This document shows, piece after piece, positions 44,710 to 53,040 of a stretch of DNA of 64,000 nt (within the stretch, counting starts at the first letter, position 1; every line of letters starts with the position of its first letter). The DNA comes from Idiomarina loihiensis (GTDB taxonomy: Bacteria > Pseudomonadota > Gammaproteobacteria > Enterobacterales > Alteromonadaceae): the NCBI RefSeq assembly GCF_024584785.1, contig NZ_CP074112.1:2790001-2854000 (forward strand), in the 5' to 3' direction. The notes below the pieces were generated by a model, which saw only the letters and a program-made list of their open reading frames with translations, was not told the DNA's origin and made no database searches. Made by a program: the position numbers and the translations under genes.

Positions 44710-46866
44710 ATGAAAAAAACACTTATTGCGTTAGCATTGTTAAGTGCCCCGGCGCTAGCTGACGAAGGCATGTGGATGCCGCAACAACTACCTGACATCG
44801 CTAAGCAGTTAAAAGCAGCTGGCTTAAAGCTAAACCCGAAAGAGCTCACTCAGCTGACTGAGTTCCCGATGGGAGCTATCGTAAGTTTGGGCGGTTGTTC
44901 AGCATCTTTTGTGAGCCCGCAAGGGTTAGTGGCGACTAACCACCACTGTGTTTATAACAGCATTGCTTACAACTCAACTCCAGAAAACGATCTGCTGGCT
45001 AATGGTTTCTTAGCTAAAGCTCTTAGCGACGAAGTAGCGGCAGCTCCTGGTAGCCGTATTTATGTGACCAAAGCCGTTGACAATGTCACCGATAAAATCA
45101 TTGATAAAGCTACGGCTAAGCTTACTGGTCAAGCTCGTATTAATGCCATTGAGGCCAACCAAAAAGCTTTAGTAGCAGCCTGTGAAGCTGACGAAGGACA
45201 CCGCTGTACGGTCGCTTCTTACTATGGTGGTTTAGAGTTTTATCTCATTAAGCAATTAGAAATTAAAGATGTACGCTTAGTTCATGCTCCAGCCGAAGGG
45301 GTGGGCAAATTTGGTGGCGATACTGACAACTGGATGTGGCCGCGTCACACCGGTGATTACAGCTTCTATCGTGCTTATGTAAGCCCTGAAGGTAAATCAG
45401 CTGAATATTCAGAAGATAACGTGCCTTATCAGCCAGAATTTCATATCAAGTTAGCTAAAAAGCCACTGCAAGAAGGCGACTTCGTGATGGCATTAGGCTA
45501 TCCAGGCCGCACTAACCGTCATCGTCTGCCATCTGAAGTGCTAGATACCTTTGAATGGAGCTACCCGAATACGGTTAGTCGCTTTAAAGAAACGTTAGAC
45601 ATCATTGCTGAGCAAACTGCGGACAACAAAGATGCTGAACTGAAATACGCAAGCCGTGTGGCGGGTTTGAATAACTACATGAAGAACCGTCAAGGCATGC
45701 TCGATAGCTATGCAGAAAGCGATTTATTAGAGCGCAAGCAAGCTGAGCATACAGCGTTAAAAGAGTGGGTTAATAGCAATAAGAAGAATCGTGCTGCTTA
45801 TGCCGCTGATTTAGAGGCCATTGAAGCTCTTTTGAAAAAGGCCCAGGACGAAGGTCGCAAGAGTTATACGTTAGATGTGGCTACACCACGTTTATTGGGT
45901 ATGGCCAAAGCTCTGTATCGTTTGAGTAACGAGCAAACCAAGCCTAATGCGGAACGTAAAGCCGGATTCCAAGAGCGTGATTTACCACGCTACCGTGCCT
46001 TCGTTGCAGGCTTAGATCGTAGTTTTGATGTGAGCGTTGAAAAAGCCTTAGATAAGCACTTTTTAGCGCGTTACGTTGCGCTACCTAAGACCGAGCGCGA
46101 TGCTCAGTTTGATGCCGCTATGGGCATTACTGATAATATGAGCACCAACGATTTGCATGCCTTAATCGACAGCTGGTATGCCAGTACCTTATTTACTGAT
46201 GGTAAGGCTCGGGCAGCCTTGTTAGAGCAAAGTCCTGAGCAGTTTGCGCAGAGCTCTGATCCTTTCATTAAAGCGGCTGTAGCTATGTGGGATTATGACC
46301 GTGAGCAAGAAGCAGAAGCCGAAGAGCACGCAGGTAAGGTTCAGCAAGCTTACGCAAACTACATGAAAGCAAAAATCGCCTTTATGAAGGCGCAAGGTAA
46401 AGCTGTTTATCCAGATGCGAACAGCACCTTGCGGGTCACCTACGGTAATGTGACAGGACGTGCCCATGGAACTCATGATGGTACTGCGTGGACTGCCTTC
46501 ACTACCTTACGTGGGATTACCGATAAAGCTACCGGTGAGGGCGAGTTTAATGCGCCACAAGCGCAATTAGACAAGATCAAGGCAAAAGACTACGGTGATT
46601 ACTATGTTAAGAGCTTAGACTCGGTACCGGTGAATTACCTAGCAACCCTTGATATTACTGGCGGTAACTCAGGCTCTGCGGTATTAAACGATAAAGCAGA
46701 ATTAGTTGGTCTCGCCTTTGATGGAACGCTTGATTCGATTATTTCTGATTGGGATTTCAATCTAGATAATACTCGCTCTATTCAAGTAGATTCTCGCTTT
46801 ATGCTTTGGCAAATGGAAAAAGTAGACGGCGCAGATGAACTATTGCGTGAGCTTGGGGTTAAATAA
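44710..46866 (+). CDS. S46 family dipeptidyl-peptidase (DPP7-like)
   Basis: A periplasmic serine exopeptidase of 718 residues that releases dipeptides from the N-termini of oligopeptides. The Sec signal covers about residues 1-17. The chymotrypsin-fold catalytic residues are visible: His79 in Thr-Asn-His-His-Cys and Ser654 in Gly-Gly-Asn-Ser-Gly-Ser. A large helical domain is inserted between them. Eighteen residues after the serine is Gly672 in Phe-Asp-Gly; DPP7 enzymes have Gly there and acidic-specific DPP11 enzymes have Arg, so a hydrophobic P1 preference is expected. Its terminator has been split by an IS4-type element 39 bases after the stop. Confidence 0.92.
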   Translation: MKKTLIALALLSAPALADEGMWMPQQLPDIAKQLKAAGLKLNPKELTQLTEFPMGAIVSLGGCSASFVSPQGLVATNHHCVYNSIAYNSTPENDLLANGFLAKALSDEVAAAPGSRIYVTKAVDNVTDKIIDKATAKLTGQARINAIEANQKALVAACEADEGHRCTVASYYGGLEFYLIKQLEIKDVRLVHAPAEGVGKFGGDTDNWMWPRHTGDYSFYRAYVSPEGKSAEYSEDNVPYQPEFHIKLAKKPLQEGDFVMALGYPGRTNRHRLPSEVLDTFEWSYPNTVSRFKETLDIIAEQTADNKDAELKYASRVAGLNNYMKNRQGMLDSYAESDLLERKQAEHTALKEWVNSNKKNRAAYAADLEAIEALLKKAQDEGRKSYTLDVATPRLLGMAKALYRLSNEQTKPNAERKAGFQERDLPRYRAFVAGLDRSFDVSVEKALDKHFLARYVALPKTERDAQFDAAMGITDNMSTNDLHALIDSWYASTLFTDGKARAALLEQSPEQFAQSSDPFIKAAVAMWDYDREQEAEAEEHAGKVQQAYANYMKAKIAFMKAQGKAVYPDANSTLRVTYGNVTGRAHGTHDGTAWTAFTTLRGITDKATGEGEFNAPQAQLDKIKAKDYGDYYVKSLDSVPVNYLATLDITGGNSGSAVLNDKAELVGLAFDGTLDSIISDWDFNLDNTRSIQVDSRFMLWQMEKVDGADELLRELGVK

Positions 46867-46892
46867 ATACCTTGTTATAGCTAATAAAAACG

Positions 46893-46905
46893 GGCCTTTC
46901 TGGCC
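46893..46905. repeat. Left 13-bp target-site duplication of the IS4 element
   Basis: GGCCTTTCTGGCC abuts the left end of the element and recurs exactly at 48337-48349. It is itself a small palindrome and was the centre of the S46 gene's terminator hairpin. Confidence 0.92.
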
Positions 46906-46966
46906 TAATGCCGATCAGTTAAGAAATATTTTAGCGATCGGTTGACCGATCCTCCCAATGGATCAG

Positions 46967-47003
46967 AATCCGTAGTTAGTTAATTCTAGCTACGGATTTT
47001 TTT
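46967..47003 (+). terminator. Hairpin with T-run directly before the transposase start
   Basis: AATCCGTAG (46967-46975) pairs with CTACGGATT (46990-46998), and a T-run at 46997-47003 touches the ATG at 47004. It should stop transcription entering from the S46 gene and leaves no room for an SD, so outside transcripts would give little transposase. Confidence 0.75.
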
Positions 47004-48327
47004 ATGCAACTCACCACAGCACTCGCAATAGCCAATGGATATGCTCCAAACTCTGAAGAACTGGGTAAATTATCCGACATTCTTGATCCTGATTTAATTG
47101 ATGAGGCGTTTGATAAGGCCGGTGTCGGCACGGTCAGGAAAAGACGTTTACCCTTGGATATGGTGTTGTGGAGTATTATAGGCATGGCCTTATATCGCAA
47201 CACCAGCGTGTGGGACATCGTTGGACAAATGAATATTATGCTGCCTGGTCGACGGGCACTTGTAGCTCCAAGCGCTATTCCTCAAGCACGACAACGCCTT
47301 GGTGAACATGCCGTACAATCGGTATTTGAACATACGCAAGCGATTTGGAATGAACAAGCCGAGCATCCAACATGGCATGGCTTACGATTGCTTGGCGTCG
47401 ATGGTGTTGTTTGGCGAACCCTGACTCCAATGAGAATCAGCAAGCGTTCAAAAGAGTTCAAATCAATTTGGTGAGCAATATCCTCAAGTGCGCATGGTCT
47501 GCCAAATGGAATTAACGAGCCATCTTCTAACGGGAAGCCAATTTGATTGTGCTTCAACAAATGAGATGGTGCTTGCAGAAGGACTTATCGAATCGACAGC
47601 TAACCATTCATTGACCCTATTCGACCGAGGTTTTTACTCGTTAGGACTCCTTCACAAGTGGCAAAATACCGGTGTTGAACGTCACTGGCTTATTCCAATG
47701 AGAAAAGGAACTCAATATAAAGTGCTCAGGAAAATAGGCCGTCACCAAAAGCTCATTGAGCTGACAACCACGCCACAATCACGCAAAAAATATCCGAATT
47801 TACCTGAGACCATGCAAGCTCGAATGTTAACACGGACTATTGATGGTAAAGAGCGCACCATATTAACGTCGATGGTCGATCCATTGCGTTATCCAAGCGA
47901 AGATATTGTTGAGCTTTATGAGCAACGTTGGGAAATCGAACTCGGCTATCGAGAAATGAAACAAGTTTTACTTCAAAATCACTACACGCTACGGAGCAAG
48001 CGACCAGAAATGATACGTCAAGAGCTATGGGGAATACTCTTAGCGTACAATATTATTCGCTATCAGATGGTGAAAATGGCGAGCAAAATTAAAGGGATAT
48101 ATCCAAATCAACTGAGTTTTACCTCGTGTGCTACAGCTATTATTAACTGGCTATACACGGCTTCACTTAATTCAGCGGGGAATATCCCGAAAACTCTCGA
48201 ACATCTTCAAGAAATTGCAGAGCATTACGTTTTGCCAATAAGGCGAACCGAGCGGGTTTACCCACGAGAAGTTCGTTCAAAACCTCAGAAATATGCGAGA
48301 AAAAAATGCCAGTCAGCTCTTAACTGA
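47004..48327 (+). pseudogene. IS4 family transposase, frameshifted
   Basis: The first part (47004-47474) and second part (readable from about 47449, with a Met at 47488, to 48327) both match E. coli IS4 transposase (InsG) end to end. Between them the best-matching frame changes twice. Near 47420, after Arg-Thr, the matching text [11 protein letters not shown] is in a second frame. Near 47451 it passes to a third frame, [11 protein letters not shown]. Each change equals loss of one base in a C-run and an A-run. The DDE residues remain visible (Gly-Val-Asp-Gly-Val, Phe-Asp-Arg-Gly-Phe, Trp-Glu-Ile-Glu-Leu-Gly-Tyr-Arg-Glu). Either the gene is dead or these are homopolymer sequencing errors. Confidence 0.85.
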
Positions 48328-48335
48328 CTGGCATT
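48305..48335 (+). terminator. Hairpin formed by the IS right end
   Basis: AATGCCAGTCAG (48305-48316) and CTGACTGGCATT (48324-48335) form a 12-bp stem that includes the right inverted repeat and the transposase stop codon. There is no T-run inside the element, so any termination would rely on the flanking host sequence. Confidence 0.5.
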
Positions 48336-48336
48336 A

Positions 48337-48358
48337 GGCCTTTCTGGCCCGTTTTTTT
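48337..48358. terminator. Right duplication plus remaining half of the S46 terminator
   Basis: GGCCTTTCTGGCC (48337-48349) is the second target copy. It is followed by CG and seven T (48352-48358). Joining the two flanks restores a perfect stem CGGGCC-TTTCT-GGCCCG with A- and T-runs, which shows that the host site was an intrinsic terminator. The remaining copy can still fold a short GGCC stem before the T-run. Confidence 0.8.
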
Positions 48359-48373
48359 ATCCCCCATAAGGGC

Positions 48374-49969
48374 TTAATGAGTTAACAGTTGTAGTGCTTG
48401 TTCGTTCACGGAGGTGGCTTGGTTATTCAGTACCACCACGCCTTTAGAACCATCTAGATAAAAGCCCACAAAACTACTAAAGCCACCGGTTTGGCCATTG
48501 TGCCAAGCATAAGGGCGCTGCTCGTCGTCGTAACTTATCATCCACCCTAGTGCTTGCGCACAACAGCTACTTTGCTGCAGGCGTGGTTGTAGTAAGTTCG
48601 TTACGATAGGGTCTTGGTTGGCAGATTTAGCCATTAAAAATTGCACATAACGGCTCATGTCTTCGACCGTCGCCAGTACTGCTCCGGCCCCAGCTAAGCT
48701 CTGGAAAGTCCAGTGCGGTACTACCTGGCCCAAGCTATTATGGCCCTGCGCTAGGTTTAACGCGGGTGGGCTATCGGCTAAGGCTAGTTGAGCGTGAGTC
48801 ATGCCGGCTGGGGTAAATAAAACCTGCTTCAGCAATACCGCTAAGCTGGTTTGTTGCCGTTTCGCAATGGCTTCAGCCAGCACGCCATAAGCGAAGTTCG
48901 AATAGAGATGGCTGCCATCCGTGAGTTCTACCTCAGCTAAAGCTTCGGTTAATTCAGTCAGACCGTAGTGGGCATATGGATTGGTTGCCGCAGCACCATC
49001 AAAAAGATTCGCTGGCAGCCTTGGCAAGCCGCTGGTGTGGGTTGCCAGTTGTTCTAGCGTGATAGTACTGGGGGATTGGCTGAAAATACTCTGTAATTTG
49101 GTCTTAGCTTGTACGCTATCGCTAGCAATGGCATCAGCCAATAAGTAGCTCACCATGGTTTTGCTCACCGAGCCTATTTCGTACAAGGTGGTCGCGTTGT
49201 GATTGCCGTAGAAAGTAGGTTTGAAGCCACTAGCGGTGACGATAGCAGCAGCTCCGCCTTGCTCTCCAAAACTTGGTTGCTGATAATCTTGATTGTTGGC
49301 AGCCACATTTTTTAGGAGGGTAAGCGGTAAGGTCGCACCCTGTTTAAATTCGCCTTGGTAACCACCACGAATGGCGCTACCGCGATAACTAGCTTGCAGC
49401 ATTGGCGAGTTGAATTGCAGCGCCTCATCACTGATCTGTAAGTTGCTGACGGGGATACCATAGCTTTGTTGGCGCGGACTATCTAAGGTAGCGAGATAAC
49501 CTTCAGCGAGCACTGCAACATGAAGCACCAACGGCAGTTGCGTCTCCTCATCAATCGCGAGATTGCCCCGATAGGCACCTTCAAAGTTCAAGCGATTGAT
49601 AGCATCACCGGTTAGCTTATAAAAGGTGATGTCGTAATTTCGGCCTTGTTTAAATTGCCCTCTAAGGTTGCCATCCACAAGGTTGCCATCCACAAGGTTG
49701 CCGGTAAAACTCAGGCTGGCACGGTCATCAGCAAAACTGACACTGGTAGCGGATAGGTTGATGCGAGTAGGCTTGATATCAAATGCGCCTTGGTTCGGAC
49801 TATCGTAATGCAGTTGGTTGTCTCGAATGGTTAAGCCGAGGGTGATAGCAACGCCTGGTTGCACTTCTAATTTGGCGCGCCAGAGGCCATCAAGGTTGTT
49901 TGCTTGGGCGGGAATACTTGCAGCAACCAACAGCGCCACAGCAAAGAAAACTTGCAGCAGTTTACGCAT
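48374..49969 (-). CDS. Exported beta-lactamase-fold serine hydrolase
   Basis: A 531-residue protein with a Sec signal (about 1-23), a strand-rich N-terminal domain (about 25-215) and a class C beta-lactamase/esterase-type domain (about 225-530). The catalytic motifs are Ser-Val-Ser-Lys (SxxK), Tyr-Ser-Asn (YxN) and His-Asn-Gly-Gln-Thr-Gly-Gly (the KTG equivalent). Such proteins include esterases, D-aminopeptidases and PBP4*-like enzymes; beta-lactamase activity is unlikely to be the main role. The N-terminal domain contains a tandem Gly-Asn-Leu-Val-Asp repeat coded by a 15-base repeat (49664-49702). Confidence 0.85.
   Translation of the reverse strand: MRKLLQVFFAVALLVAASIPAQANNLDGLWRAKLEVQPGVAITLGLTIRDNQLHYDSPNQGAFDIKPTRINLSATSVSFADDRASLSFTGNLVDGNLVDGNLRGQFKQGRNYDITFYKLTGDAINRLNFEGAYRGNLAIDEETQLPLVLHVAVLAEGYLATLDSPRQQSYGIPVSNLQISDEALQFNSPMLQASYRGSAIRGGYQGEFKQGATLPLTLLKNVAANNQDYQQPSFGEQGGAAAIVTASGFKPTFYGNHNATTLYEIGSVSKTMVSYLLADAIASDSVQAKTKLQSIFSQSPSTITLEQLATHTSGLPRLPANLFDGAAATNPYAHYGLTELTEALAEVELTDGSHLYSNFAYGVLAEAIAKRQQTSLAVLLKQVLFTPAGMTHAQLALADSPPALNLAQGHNSLGQVVPHWTFQSLAGAGAVLATVEDMSRYVQFLMAKSANQDPIVTNLLQPRLQQSSCCAQALGWMISYDDEQRPYAWHNGQTGGFSSFVGFYLDGSKGVVVLNNQATSVNEQALQLLTH
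49664..49702. repeat. 15-bp in-frame tandem repeat
   Basis: AAGGTTGCCATCCAC is present 2.6 times in a row. The unit is a multiple of three and codes for Gly-Asn-Leu-Val-Asp, so copy-number change would not break the hydrolase gene. Confidence 0.85.
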
Positions 49970-50079
49970 AACACATACTCTTTAGTTATTGTTAGAAAGT
50001 GAGTGTGATAGTTTACCCTAATGCAGATGGCAAAAGAGCCAACCTAACAGATAGATTAGCTAACTTTGTAGAAAAACCA

Positions 50080-50751
50080 ATGAACTTTACTTACTTTTAC
50101 GAGCAGGCCGTAAAGCGGCACGGTAAGCCACTAGTGCAGCAGCGATTGCCAAAGGTAGCAACTGCTGAGCAATTAGTTGCTAGGTCTGATAATGATTATC
50201 TTGCAGAAATCACGCGTTGTGTGTTTCGAGCGGGCTTTGCATGGCAGGTTATTGAGCGAAAATGGGCGGGCTTCGAGGAGGCTTTTGCCGGCTTTTTGCC
50301 GCTTTATTGGCAGCAGGTGCCGCCAGAGCGCCTCGATGCACTTGCACAAGATGAGCGCATCGTGCGCAACCCACAGAAAATTGCCACGGTACCGGTAAAT
50401 GCGCGGATGTTAGTCGACATAGCGGAGCAGCATGGCAGCTTTGGTCAGTTTCTAGCAAACTGGCCGAGCGCCGAACAGCATCTGTTACTCGCCTATTTAA
50501 AGCAGCATGGTGCACGCTTAGGTGGCACTGCAGCCCAGCATGTGCTCAGACGAGTAGGTTGGGATGGGTATATTCTTACTCCAGATAACCTGACCGCGTT
50601 GAAGAATCATCGGTTACTGGATGCATCGCCTTACAGTAAACGTGGCGCGGCCCAAATACAGCATTGGTTTAATCAATGGCATGAGGCTACTGGATTACCT
50701 TATAGTCATCTATCGCGAATTCTGTCGATGAGTATTGATGTGCGGGGCTGA
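50080..50751 (+). CDS. DNA-3-methyladenine glycosylase I-like protein
   Basis: A 223-residue helix-hairpin-helix glycosylase-like protein. The Arg-Ala-Gly-Phe-Ala-Trp-Gln-Val-Ile-Glu-Arg-Lys-Trp segment corresponds to the base-pocket region of TAG enzymes, and Ile-Val-Arg-Asn-x-x-Lys-Ile follows. It belongs to a divergent branch that is common in marine Gammaproteobacteria, and activity on 3-methyladenine is not proven. Similarity starts at Met 50080. The frame is open to GTG 49999, but the extra 27 residues are not conserved. Confidence 0.8.
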   Translation: MNFTYFYEQAVKRHGKPLVQQRLPKVATAEQLVARSDNDYLAEITRCVFRAGFAWQVIERKWAGFEEAFAGFLPLYWQQVPPERLDALAQDERIVRNPQKIATVPVNARMLVDIAEQHGSFGQFLANWPSAEQHLLLAYLKQHGARLGGTAAQHVLRRVGWDGYILTPDNLTALKNHRLLDASPYSKRGAAQIQHWFNQWHEATGLPYSHLSRILSMSIDVRG

Positions 50752-50802
50752 CCGTTGAATTGAGGCCAGGGGAGTATCCACTGGCCTCGCGGTTGTTCTG
50801 TA

Positions 50803-52158
50803 TTAACCTCTCAGGGTGACAAACTCTTCAGCACTGGTTGGGTGCAGAGCGACGGTAGCATCAAAATCAGCTTTGGTTGCGCCCATTTTCATCGCCACGG
50901 CAAAGCCCTGTAAGATCTCGTCCATGCCTTCGCCAATGCCATGAATACCGATGACGCGCTGCTCTTTACCTACACAGATGAGCTTAAAAGTACTGAGTGC
51001 CCGATGTGGGGTAATGGCGTTATACATAGCGGCAAATTGTGAACGATAGACAGTAATATCATCGCCATGTACCTCCCGCGCTTCGGCTTCGGTAAGCCCA
51101 ACCGTGCCAATTGGAGGGTGACTAAAGACGATGGTTGGTATTTGACTGTAATCCATGTGGGCGTCAGGTAAATCAGGATTAAACAGTCGCTCCGCTAGCA
51201 GCCGCCCGGCTTTAATGGCGACAGGGGTGAGTTGTGCTTCGCCAGTAATATCACCTACGGCGTAGATACCAGCAACATTGGTATTTTGATATTTATCGGT
51301 ACGAATAAAACCCTGCTCATCGGCGTTAACGCCAGCGGCAGCTAAGTTAATCTTATCGGTTGCCGGAACACGTCCGATGGCCCAGATTAAACAATCGACA
51401 TCAGCTAACTGACGGCCATCTTCGCAATGCACCGTGAGTAAACCATCGGCTTGTTTTTCAACTTTAGCGACAATACAACCCGTGTGTAATTGCAGTTGAT
51501 CTTGTTGCATGCGCTCTAACAAGGCATCGGTAATATCTTTATCAAAGTAGCGTAAAGGGCGATCGCCACGCACTAACAAATGAGCGTCACTTCCAAGGGC
51601 GTGTAAGACTCCGGCAATTTCAACGGCAATATAGCCAGCACCAACGACCACGGCTTTTTTAGGGCGTTCTGTTAAGGCAAAAAAGCCGTCTGAATCTATC
51701 CCATGTTCAGCGCCTTCAATGGCTGGAATAAGCGGTCTTCCACCAACGGCGATGGTGATATGGTCTGCAGTAATACGCTCACCATTTACCTCAACGGTGT
51801 TGGCATCGACAAAAGTAGCAAAGCCTTCAATGAAGTCGACCCCATTGCTCGCAAAACCACGTTGGTAGCCGCCATGAATACGCTCGATGTAGGCTTCGCG
51901 ATTAGTCACTAGGGTTTGCCAGTCAAAACCTTGCTGCTTCACATCAAAGCCATAGGCTGAGCTATATTTGAGGGCTTCGGCGATATGGGCGCCATACCAC
52001 ATGACTTTTTTAGGTACACAGCCTACGTTAACACAAGTGCCACCTACGGCTTTTGCTTCGATAACAGCGGCTTTAGCACCGCGAATAGCGGCACGGTTGG
52101 CTGAAGCTATGCCGCCACTGCCGGCGCCGATGGCAAGGTAATCGTAATGTCGAGTCAT
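50803..52158 (-). CDS. gorA: Glutathione-disulfide reductase
   Basis: Regenerates glutathione from its disulfide with NADPH. The 451 residues match E. coli Gor. They contain the FAD fold Gly-Ala-Gly-Ser-Gly-Gly-Ile, the redox pair [12 protein letters not shown], the NADPH fold Gly-Ala-Gly-Tyr-Ile-Ala-Val-Glu and the dimer-interface His-Pro-Thr-Ser-Ala-Glu-Glu-Phe near the C-terminus. It is divergent from the YgjP-type gene. Confidence 0.95.
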   Translation of the reverse strand: MTRHYDYLAIGAGSGGIASANRAAIRGAKAAVIEAKAVGGTCVNVGCVPKKVMWYGAHIAEALKYSSAYGFDVKQQGFDWQTLVTNREAYIERIHGGYQRGFASNGVDFIEGFATFVDANTVEVNGERITADHITIAVGGRPLIPAIEGAEHGIDSDGFFALTERPKKAVVVGAGYIAVEIAGVLHALGSDAHLLVRGDRPLRYFDKDITDALLERMQQDQLQLHTGCIVAKVEKQADGLLTVHCEDGRQLADVDCLIWAIGRVPATDKINLAAAGVNADEQGFIRTDKYQNTNVAGIYAVGDITGEAQLTPVAIKAGRLLAERLFNPDLPDAHMDYSQIPTIVFSHPPIGTVGLTEAEAREVHGDDITVYRSQFAAMYNAITPHRALSTFKLICVGKEQRVIGIHGIGEGMDEILQGFAVAMKMGATKADFDATVALHPTSAEEFVTLRG

Positions 52159-52289
52159 GCGGGTACTCCTAATTCATGCAAGATTGCTGCTTTAATGATA
52201 CAAATGAATGCTATGATCGCTGAAATCGTGGCAAGGTGCAATGCAAGGCGTACAGCAATTCACTCCTTAACAAGGAATTACGTAATCTC

Positions 52290-53033
52290 GTGTCAGTTCA
52301 GTCGTTACCAGCAACACAAAAACTGCCCAGCTACCAATTAGTGCGTAGCAAAAAGCGCCGTTCTATCGCAATCAAAGTGGTACATGGGCAGGTACAGGTG
52401 CGGGCGCCGCAGCGGGTCAGCGACGCTGAAATAAACCGCTTGGTGCAGGCGAAAGCAACCTGGATTGCTGAGCACGTTGAGCGCCAGCAACAGCAACTGC
52501 AAGGGCTAGCGCCACGCCTGTGGCAATCGGGTGAGCGCCTGCGCTGGTTGGGGCAACCGCTGCAGCTCAAAGTAAGCCAAGCTGGGCGTAAAACCTGTGA
52601 GCGCTATGGGCGCGAATTATTTGTGACGGTAACTGCGCGCAGTAATTCGCAGCAGGAGCCCCGACGTACTGTTATCGCATGGTATCAACGACAGGCACTG
52701 CAATGGTTAGACGATTTTTTTGCACACTGGCCGGCTGAGCATGGCCTGCAGCCACAAAGTTGGTCGGTTGGTGATTTTACCAGTAAATGGGGTCATTGTA
52801 CGCGGCAGCATCAGCTGCGCTTTAGTTGGCGGTTGTGGATGGCACCTGCATGGATCGTGACCAATGTGGTGATTCATGAACTGTGCCATCTGCAAGAATT
52901 TAATCACAGCAAGGCATTCTGGCAGTTGGTGGCAAAACATTCAGCAAGCTACCAAGAAGCCGAACAGTGGTTGCGCACTTACGGTAGTACGCTTATGCAC
53001 AACCACTATTTAGACTACACCGATGCTGATTAG
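52290..53033 (+). CDS. YgjP-like zinc metallopeptidase (DUF45)
   Basis: A soluble protein of about 247 residues with the SprT/YgjP signature His-Glu-Leu-Cys-His-Leu-Gln-Glu-Phe-Asn-His-Ser-Lys-Ala-Phe-Trp. The two His and Glu of HExxH and the third His bind zinc. The N-terminal half has the usual Arg-Ser-Lys-Lys-Arg-Arg-Ser-Ile-Ala-Ile-Lys-Val and Val-Arg-Ala-Pro blocks. The start is uncertain. GTG 52290 gives the family length and has an AAGGAA about 13 bases upstream; GTG 52236 would add 18 unconserved residues. Its stop faces the DPP IV stop seven bases away. Confidence 0.8.
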   Translation: MSVQSLPATQKLPSYQLVRSKKRRSIAIKVVHGQVQVRAPQRVSDAEINRLVQAKATWIAEHVERQQQQLQGLAPRLWQSGERLRWLGQPLQLKVSQAGRKTCERYGRELFVTVTARSNSQQEPRRTVIAWYQRQALQWLDDFFAHWPAEHGLQPQSWSVGDFTSKWGHCTRQHQLRFSWRLWMAPAWIVTNVVIHELCHLQEFNHSKAFWQLVAKHSASYQEAEQWLRTYGSTLMHNHYLDYTDAD

Positions 53034-53040
53034 CACCAAG

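Larger units (their letters stand above)
46906..48336 (+). mobile_element. IS4-type insertion sequence, 1431 bp
   Basis: A complete element by its ends. The 19-bp terminal inverted repeats are TAATGCCGATCAGTTAAGA on the left and TAATGCCAGTCAGTTAAGA (reverse complement) on the right, with two mismatches. A 13-bp target duplication flanks it. The left end is nearly identical to what I know of E. coli IS4, whose length (about 1.43 kb) also agrees. It carries one transposase, read left to right, which is split by frameshifts. A terminator-like hairpin lies just inside the left end before the transposase start, and a second hairpin is formed by the right end. Confidence 0.93.
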
